A DNA stretch of 64,000 nucleotides from Chaetoderma sp. LZ-2023a (Eukaryota > Mollusca > Caudofoveata > Chaetodermatida > Chaetodermatidae), in contig CM067366.1 of NCBI GenBank assembly GCA_034401795.1, positions 83,624,147-83,688,146 on the forward strand, read 5' to 3'. The first letter of the stretch is position 1; each line of letters begins with the position of its first letter. A model generated the notes under the pieces. That model was not told the origin of the DNA and did no database searches. It saw nothing but the letters and a program-made list of their open reading frames with translations. The position numbers and the translations under genes are program-made. Shown piece by piece: positions 57,785 through 64,000 of the stretch.

Positions 57785-58430
57785 TTACGTAATTTGACTA
57801 AGGCATCATTCAGTCAAATTAGTTTCAAAATGTTCAATCGGTAATATGTATAATAGCTGCAATATTTCTATTCCTTGATGAAGTGACAGTGTAAACATGT
57901 GTGCACCTTACATCGTGTCAGATTTTGGTAACCTAAGATAAAGTTACTAGCAAAGTGCGAATTCCGAGTCTATTAGAAACATATTTTCTGAGTATTCTGT
58001 AGAGAGATACCATGGAAACTATAAGCAGCATGACGATGAGCGCGGCGTGATGAGTAGCGCGATGAGCGGGTGGAGGTGGGTGGGGTGGGTGTTTCAAGCC
58101 GAAGCCGCTTCTAGAAGATCGGATGCGGTGTAATTCTGTACATATACATCTATGCATGTTCTGAATGCCAGCCTCTCTGACATGTTGATATTTACATCAC
58201 CCGGACGCATCTTCCCTATTCACAAGCAGGAACATTAGTAATCTAGCTTCCTCGATCTAAATGCTCGTCAGGAAATAGTCATGCATACCATCGTTGGTGT
58301 ATGCCTCATGCCACAGTTATTGTTGGAAAAATACATCTATTCCTTAGCGTTGCACACGCAGTGTAGGATATTTAGAGCGGGTGTATGAGAACAGTGTTAG
58401 TGATATAATAAGGGTTACTCATATTAGCAT
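57785..58430. other. Lone M1-type hairpin half, then intergenic DNA
   Basis: TTTGACTAAGGCATCATTCA followed by GTCAAATTAGTTTCAAAATG at 57,792-57,831 is a short-loop version of the M1 hairpin. The rest has a G-rich tract at 58,068-58,092 and no gene. Confidence 0.5.
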
Positions 58431-58431
58431 T

Positions 58432-58560
58432 ATTTTCTTCTTCTTCTTCTTCTTCTTCGTATTCGTCTCATTCATCTTCTTCTTCGTTCCAGTCATTTTC
58501 ATCGTCGTTCTCGTTCTACGTCTATGTTTGTGTTCCTCTCTTTTATTCTGTATTTCTCTT
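58432..58560. repeat. (TTC)n microsatellite, degenerate
   Basis: TCTTCTTCTTCTTCTTC core with CGTTC interruptions. It gives a Phe-rich frame that is not a gene. Confidence 0.9.
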
Positions 58561-58854
58561 CGTCGTTGTCATTGACTTGTTCTAGTCTTGTCACATCTTT
58601 ATGATGACGCTATAGATGAAGATAGCCGCCGTTTCGTCATGATATGCTTGGGAGTCCGCAGCGTGCCATAGACAGATTTGTTGACCCGTATGTTTGTCTC
58701 TAGACATGATGTCCGACGGAATATACCATACCTCACCAGCATCTTTCATGCATGTGCTCAACAATGACCATTTCACCAGTACGTTATTTATATAAATCAG
58801 TTGATCGCTTGACCTAGCGCGACTATAGTTTCTGTAATGCACCTGTCTGTCGCT

Positions 58855-58946
58855 GATAACTTAGGTGACTGGGCCGATACTGGTCAAATCCAGACCCAAT
58901 ACGGCCCTGTATTGGTCCAGGACAAACCCAGTAAGCTAGGTTATCA
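58855..58946. repeat. Palindromic repeat, family H2 (copy a)
   Basis: GATAACTTAGGTGACTGGG at the left pairs imperfectly with CCCAGTAAGCTAGGTTATC at the right. The interior has CCAATAC/GTATTGG. A second copy lies at 62,079-62,138. Confidence 0.65.
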
Positions 58947-59133
58947 GAGATCTGTCCTGGTTGTGTTAGGTGCCGATATGTGGATGACAGCGTGACGTCA
59001 CGTTGTAATATCTGTGATTGACAGCTGATGTTGTTAAATTGGATCACGATAAGAACAGACCGCGCCTGGTATTTTAACCCTTTAATACCTAAATTTCGTC
59101 AAGAAAATCAAAATATTTGCTTATTGGACGTCC

Positions 59134-59217
59134 ATTTGCAGTCCAAGAGTATACTATTTTTGAAAATGTACCACCAGTGGTAAATTTTCAAAAATAGTGT
59201 TCTCTTGACCTGCAAAT
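59134..59217. repeat. Hairpin repeat, family H1 (copy d)
   Basis: ATTTGCAGTCCAAGAG pairs with CTCTTGACCTGCAAAT (one mismatch). The inner stem is ACTATTTTTGAAAAT / ATTTTCAAAAATAGT. Confidence 0.8.
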
Positions 59218-59265
59218 ATGCATTCTGTAAGATTACCGTAGAGGTCAGTGTTAAACCCAATATAA

Positions 59266-59674
59266 TGGGCGTTTCCAGTTTATCCAATATAGTCATCAAT
59301 GACGGCATATGACGGCATAATCACCTATGTGACGTGTAGGATGACGTTATAATCAATTACAGCATGAATGGCTCGATTTAGTCCGTCTTTAAACGCTTAA
59401 TAGTCCGAAACGTTGTACGAATTGTATGTCTTTACTATTTAATAAACATTATGTTGAATATTTTGAAAGTAATTTGACTGCGCGCTTTAGCTACCATAAG
59501 CAGCAACAGTACCCAATCAAATTAGTTTCAAAATATTTAACAGCTTACCTGTATAGCGTTCTGGAAATTGATAGTCAGGGTGGTCGGGGCTTGATCGATC
59601 CCATCACGAGCGTGGCGTAGTGGAGCGTAGCTAGAGAAGGGCGGGCCATAGCTAAAACTGGAAAGGTCAATTGT
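59266..59674 (-). mobile_element. MITE-like element M1, copy G
   Basis: Reverse orientation, near full length. It has GTTTCCAGTTTATCC at the left, a hairpin (GAAAGTAATTTGACT ... ATCAAATTAGTTTCAAAATA), GATCGATCCCATCACGAGCG, and the right end AAAACTGGAAAGGTCAATTG. Confidence 0.85.
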
Positions 59675-60470
59675 TATCCCTGGTTGGTTGCGTGTCTTAA
59701 CATCTAACAGTATTCTAATATCTGTTTACTGGAAGTATGAATGAAGTCGCTCCATCTCACGTCCATGTTTGACAACAAGCAAGCGTTCTTTCAACATCTC
59801 TGATACAATCACGACTGACATGTTGAAGGATAGGTGCTTGAAAAAATCCATCTGATACAACATTTTAATTAGTGCAACAATGTATGTCCATTCTGCAGGA
59901 AGTATGCCATTGAGAGAGCTAACAGTTTCACCACAAACAGCTCTATTCGAACAAATATTTAGGGTACAATTTAATACATATTCGGTTATGTAGGACGTAT
60001 TGAGTATTGCAGATATACAAATATGTTCATGTCAATTTCCCTAGGTTTCTAGCATAAGTGTACACTGAGAGCAGCGTTAAAGTGGCTAAGCTATGTTTTA
60101 TCGATTAGTTCTTTCATCTAGGCCAATTTTTTTTACGAATACTCCATCCAAACAGAACGAAACTCGTAGCCCTATGCCCTGCATAGAGGATGAAATGTCG
60201 CCTTGACATGAGGGGCTTGGAAAGTGGCGCCGGAATGAAATTGTTTGCGTGTGGCGCATTGAGGTTGGCCCGGGAGTGTTTTTGAAATCTGGATCCTCTC
60301 AGATCCTATCATTTCTGGAGGTGAATATGAACTAAACCACATGCTGAACTCATTTTGTAGACCAAGAAGACTATTTTGAGGAATTAAAACTGGAATGACT
60401 GGCGCTGTAATCTAGGAAGATTAAATATTACAGGGATGGCGATATGAATATAGGCACGCCCCTCAAGGTC
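59675..60470. other. Intergenic spacer, no gene seen
   Basis: No exon or RNA gene recognised. A half H1 motif (AAACTGGAATGACTGGC) lies at about 60,388. Confidence 0.5.
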
Positions 60471-60475
60471 ATGAT

Positions 60476-60560
60476 TGGGGGGGGATGTGACCCACCCCCC
60501 TCATGCCCACCACCCCCACCCCAACCCCACCACCCCACCTCACTCCAACCCCGCTCCCGG
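60476..60560. repeat. C-rich tract (CCACCCC type), G-quadruplex-capable strand
   Basis: CCCACCCCCCTCATGCCCAC followed by CCCCCACCCC-type runs. The bottom strand has many G3+ runs. Similar tracts are at 37,330-37,404, 48,913-48,945 and 57,488-57,520. Confidence 0.8.
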
Positions 60561-60844
60561 CGCATATTGGTGTGTACGAGATCAAAGGACATTGTCAGGT
60601 TCAGGTTCTCTTTATTCTTTCAGGCTATGCAATAGCATGTGCAGGTAAATCTATTTACATCATATAGTGGTGTTGGAGTAATATTTTTCAAAGTTAACGT
60701 GGCATGTGCATTTCTCCTTAGAACACTGGTATCTAGACTTTTCTGTTCCAAACCCGTGATCAGATAAGACGTGGACCGTCAAACAACACTCACCGCTGTG
60801 ACATGTTCATACTACATTTTCACATGCATATCGGTATAATGGCC

Positions 60845-61335
60845 TATGTTTGTTACATTTTGACATGTGGCTCAGTATATCGGCCGATGGTTGTTACATT
60901 TTCTCACGTGGCTCGGTATATCGGCCGATGGTTACTACACTTTTGCACGTGGCTCGGTTTATCGGTCAATGGTTGTTACATGTTCGCACGTGGCTCAGTA
61001 TATCGGCCGATGGTTGTTGCATGTTCGCAAGAGGCTCAGTATATCGGCAGATGGTTGTTACCTGTTCGGACTTGGCTCAGTATATCGGCCGATGGTTGTT
61101 GCATGTTCGCACATGGCTCAGTATATCGGTCGATGGGTGTTACATGTTCGCGTGTGACACGGTATATCGGCTGATGGTTGCTACATTCTCCCACGTGGCT
61201 CGGAATATCAGCCAATGGTTGTTAAATATCCGCACGTGGTTCGGTGTATCTGTCGATGGGTGTTACATTTTCGCACGTGGCTCGGTAGATCGGCCGATGG
61301 ATGTAACCTTTTCGGCCATGGATCGGTATATCAGA
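60845..61335. repeat. 41-bp minisatellite, about 12 units
   Basis: The unit includes TTGTTACATGTTCGCACGTG followed by GCTCAGTATATCGGCCGATGG, period 41 bp (GATGG at 60,886, 60,927, 60,968 and so on). Since 41 is not divisible by 3, the top strand is open in all three frames with a 41-residue period. CACGTG and CGGCCG occur in many units. Confidence 0.9.
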
Positions 61336-61344
61336 CTATGCTGG

Positions 61345-61655
61345 AGATTACTTTATTCAAATGGTACGAAGTCGGATGCGTGTTTATACTCATCCGGAGC
61401 ACGCTGACTGTCACTATGATAAAAATAAGTTGAAGATAAACATAATTTTCTGAATATCTGCGCTACAATATAACTATCCCAAACTGGGTACGACTAATGA
61501 TCTTGTGATAAAAGGATACCGATGTACTAACATTGTTTTATATATTTAAAACGATTATTCATATAAAATCCGCTATTTCTTACCCCCGTCTATCCACATC
61601 TTGTCACCTTCAAAAGCAAAATATTCAGCCGCAAACACCTCAATGCACCCATTAT
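61345..61655. other. Intergenic spacer, no gene seen
   Basis: AT-rich, nothing recognised. Confidence 0.5.
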
Positions 61656-62028
61656 TCCTTGCCACCCATCTCTAGCTAGGCTCCACCTGCGATTTGCGCG
61701 CTTTGCGATCGGTTTATATACTTTGAATCCTGAATTACCAGAATCCCAATTTCATGATAACTATACAGCTAACCTGTTGAATATTTTGAAACTATTTTGA
61801 CTGCGGGCTGTTGCTGCCTAAGCAACAACGCCCTGTCAAATTAGTTTCAAAATATTCAACAAAATGTTTATTAAATGGTGAAGCCATACAATTCGTACAA
61901 CTGACGACCTATTCCAGTTTCATGTTGGAGTATTTCTGTCAATTATGATTGTATCGTCAAGCTACATGTGACGTAATTGACTATGACGTCATATACTTGA
62001 CATACAGATCGGATTCATCCATTGATAA
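61656..62028 (+). mobile_element. MITE-like element M1, copy H
   Basis: CCCATCTCTAGCTAGGCTCC at the left, a very well kept hairpin (GAATATTTTGAAACTATTTT ... CAAATTAGTTTCAAAATATT), and CTATGACGTCATATACTTGA near the right. The extreme ends are eroded. Confidence 0.8.
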
Positions 62029-62078
62029 TAATTATTTTTTAACATATTTCACTAACTTGTAATCATGTCAGTACTCTG

Positions 62079-62138
62079 ACAACGCGGGTTACTGGGTCGG
62101 TCCTGGGCCAATACCGGCCCGGTAACATGGATTATCAC
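62079..62138. repeat. Palindromic repeat, family H2 (copy b)
   Basis: ACGCGGGTTACTGGGTCGGT followed by CCTGGGCCAATACCGGCC and GTAAC. It shares the GTTACTGGG ... CCAATAC plan with 58,855-58,946. Confidence 0.55.
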
Positions 62139-62640
62139 GATGAGCTTACACAAGAGAAGAATGATACATAGTTTACTAGTGGGAATTCGTCACAAGACGG
62201 ATTCATACTGTACTTCCTTGCTATATTATTTTTGTTTGTTGGTATCTACACATCCCTATGCCAGTATCGAGAAACTCCATACAACTGTATGCGTATCGCA
62301 TCATTCCTCCCAGACTACATACACCACTTGCCATATATGGGTGGTGGCCAATGACGTAGACATTTATTGTGTAAAATGTTGTACTATGGGTAAATACAAT
62401 TTTTAATTATCTCTCTAAAAGATTTAAGTGAAATCGTTATAAACTTTCAGCGGGAGAATCAGAGGATTCTACTGGCCTGATATATCTAGCAATCTGTAGC
62501 AGGGCTCTGCGAGTTTGGGGTCATCTGTTGAACTCTGGGAAGAGGGGGGATTCCCTCGCGCGCAGCACCTGGTAATCTCTGGCGCTCCGCTATCCATGTT
62601 TGACTCGCATCAGATCAGATTACCCGGTGTAGCGCAGCAA
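62139..62640. other. Intergenic DNA upstream of a candidate host gene
   Basis: No clear gene. An 88-codon open frame at 62,140-62,406 has no supporting motif. Confidence 0.45.
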
Positions 62641-62653
62641 CGCCCTCTAGTGG
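62641..62653 (-). promoter_or_regulatory. CTCF-like motif
   Basis: The bottom strand reads CCACTAGAGGGCG, a close match to the animal CTCF core. It lies about 250 bp upstream of the candidate first exon, within CGCAGCAACGCCCTCTAGTG, which may itself belong to a repeat. Match by recall; no scan was run. Confidence 0.4.
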
Positions 62654-62902
62654 CACTTACCGGCGCTATATATGTAGCATAGGAAGTATTTAAAGAATCT
62701 GAGTTTGCCCGTACGCGTTTGTGTCTACGTATCTCGGAAGATTCATCTGCTGTTAGCTTGGGACGGGTACAACAACATTTTCGTAATCGGGGCCATTTTG
62801 TTCGTTTTCAATTCCTCCCAGTTCTAATAGGACAATAGAAGAAACTAGAGGAACTTATCCTTTTTTAAATTTTAGTCAACACCCAAAGAAAAAGGTCTCA
62901 AA

Positions 62903-63007
62903 ATGTCAATGATGACAACCTACGATCCAGACGTCCAAGTGTCAAGGAGTATAAAGACATATCATGTCTACCGGGGGTCATCACCCGGCACAAGCAGCAG
63001 ATTCGAG
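62903..63007 (+). CDS. Candidate first coding exon of a host gene (35 codons, partial)
   Basis: ATG with an A-rich start context (CTCAAAATG) opens a 105-bp frame that ends at TTCGAG|GTGAGA, a good splice donor, in phase 0. A polypyrimidine tract plus AG acceptor lies just upstream (CCTTTTTTAAATTTTAG, AG at 62,874-62,875), so the 5' untranslated region may be spliced. The peptide starts MSMMTTYDPDVQVSRSIKTY and ends in a Ser/Gly-rich stretch with SSRFE. The Ser/Arg/Tyr-rich composition resembles head regions of cytoplasmic intermediate-filament proteins, but that is a weak guess. The rest of the gene would lie beyond the window, as no second exon is seen before 64,000. Confidence 0.45.
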
Positions 63008-63504
63008 GTGAGAAATTAATTAAAACAATTAATTAAATAATCTAAGCTTTTCTTTAATTTAAACCGTTACATCGGAATATTTCTTAAGCGAACATTTTGG
63101 TATTAGTGATTGTCCATTAGCATGCTAATAGAAGACTTTTATTCTAATTTGGCTGGAACCAGTCATTCAACTGACACATTTTCAAAAATAGTCTTTTAGC
63201 ATTCAAATGGAATTCCTCAAGGTCATGGAAGAGACGGGTTTTGATGGGATTGGCCATTATGCGCTGGTCTCTCTAATAGAGAATGTCCCAGGCCAGCATC
63301 TGCCCAATACGTCCTGACACACTGCGCTGTAAGGGAGGTTGTCCTCCCACTATCTGTCTTAATCAACCACCATCATCTATCCACACTTCAAACCTCTCTT
63401 AACCTCCACCCCGTGTTTCTCTACAAACTACAACCTACGAGCTGGGATACAGTGAGTGAAGGTGGGGGTGGGCGTGGGTGGGACAGCGGCTGCACGGGTA
63501 ACTC
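63008..63504. other. Putative first intron with repeat fragments
   Basis: Begins with the splice donor. It contains a partial H1 repeat at about 63,150-63,215 (CATTTTCAAAAATAGTC) and a (GGGTGGG)-type tract near 63,465. No exon seen. Confidence 0.45.
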
Positions 63505-63790
63505 GCATAATTCACCTTTCCCGAGTATCCATCCATGATCTGACGTCATAATTAACTAAGTGACATGTAGGCTGACGTCATAATCATGACACCATGAATG
63601 ATTCCATATCGCCCGTCTTTAACGCTTAATAGTCCAACACGTTGTATGAATTGTATGTCTTTGCTATTTAATAGACATGCTGTTGAATAATTTGAAACGA
63701 ATTTGACTGGGACTGTTGCTACCATACGGACGTGGTGTGGGTGGAGCTAAGATTGAGATGGGCGGGGCTTAGCAAAAAAAAGGATTCATC
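63505..63790 (-). mobile_element. MITE-like element M1, copy I (internal deletion)
   Basis: The left part is complete (TTCACCTTTCC, CTGACGTCATAATTAAC, GCTGACGTCATAATCATG). The right half of the hairpin is deleted, joining ACTGTTGCTACC directly to the GTGGGTGGAGCTAAGATTGA arm. Confidence 0.8.
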
Positions 63791-63889
63791 CATTTTAATT
63801 TCCGGATTCTTAGCATGGAAACATAACGTGTGAAAATGTATATATATAAGATGTAATTATATCAATATTACATTGAATGCATGAATCCA

Positions 63890-64000
63890 CTTTTAGCTAT
63901 GCCCCGCCCATTTCTAGTTATGTCCCGCCCATTTCTAGCAAAACTCCGCCCACGCTTTGCCCGTGTTAGGATCGATCGAACCCTGAATTCCCGGAATTCG
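63890..64000 (+). mobile_element. MITE-like element M1, copy J (cut by window end)
   Basis: TTTTAGCTATGCCCCGCCCA and GGATCGATCGAACCCTGAAT match the left arm of the family. A short GCCCCGCCCATTTCTAG unit is duplicated. Confidence 0.75.

Noticed and set aside
60803-61433. A 185-residue Trp/Cys/His-rich protein
   Set aside because: It is the 41-bp minisatellite read in frame. The other two frames give the same peptide shifted.

Overview
The window looks like one stretch of a repeat-rich genome of a non-vertebrate animal. The evidence is two kinds of non-LTR retrotransposon, a tRNA-derived SINE, many copies of short palindromic non-autonomous elements, dense microsatellites, one plausible spliced host exon and a Polinton/Maverick-type DNA element. 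I cannot name the species. There is no sign of bacterial or organellar origin.

Layout. Positions 1-18,000 are one continuous 11-bp satellite (TAATGTAACTG / TAATGTAATTG) with long higher-order duplications. It runs into a 500-N assembly gap (18,001-18,500). A 5'-truncated LINE with its target-site duplication follows (18,916-20,102), then AT-rich DNA with hairpin-shaped repeats. At 21,960-34,583 lies the main item: a complete, end-defined element of 12,612 bp with 100-bp terminal inverted repeats (about 93 % identical) and a perfect 6-bp target-site duplication (CAGGGC). From 34,584 to 38,781 there is a decayed fragment of an uncharacterised invertebrate protein family, a tRNA-derived SINE, and a second LINE copy carrying two insertions. 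From 38,782 to the end the DNA is a mosaic of a roughly 400-bp palindromic MITE-like family rich in TGACGTCA motifs, tails of a second LINE clade, microsatellites, a 30-bp and a 41-bp minisatellite, and near the right end a candidate first coding exon of a host gene with a CTCF-like site upstream.

The 12.6-kb element carries about 18 genes on both strands. Recognisable are a retroviral-type (rve) integrase with its C-terminal domain, an FtsK/HerA-like packaging ATPase, a SAP-domain protein, a small cysteine-rich zinc-ribbon-like protein and several small membrane proteins of the type Polinton-like elements carry. No protein-primed DNA polymerase B, adenovirus-type protease or clear double-jelly-roll capsid protein can be found. 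Most genes are broken by stops or frameshifts, so this copy is a fossil. Many of its start codons share an upstream signal, GTTTAA(G/A/C) then a TATA-like box then ATG. Three gene pairs use it divergently from one short shared spacer. That promoter grammar, in an element with integrase and ATPase but no visible polymerase, is the best candidate for something under-described here.
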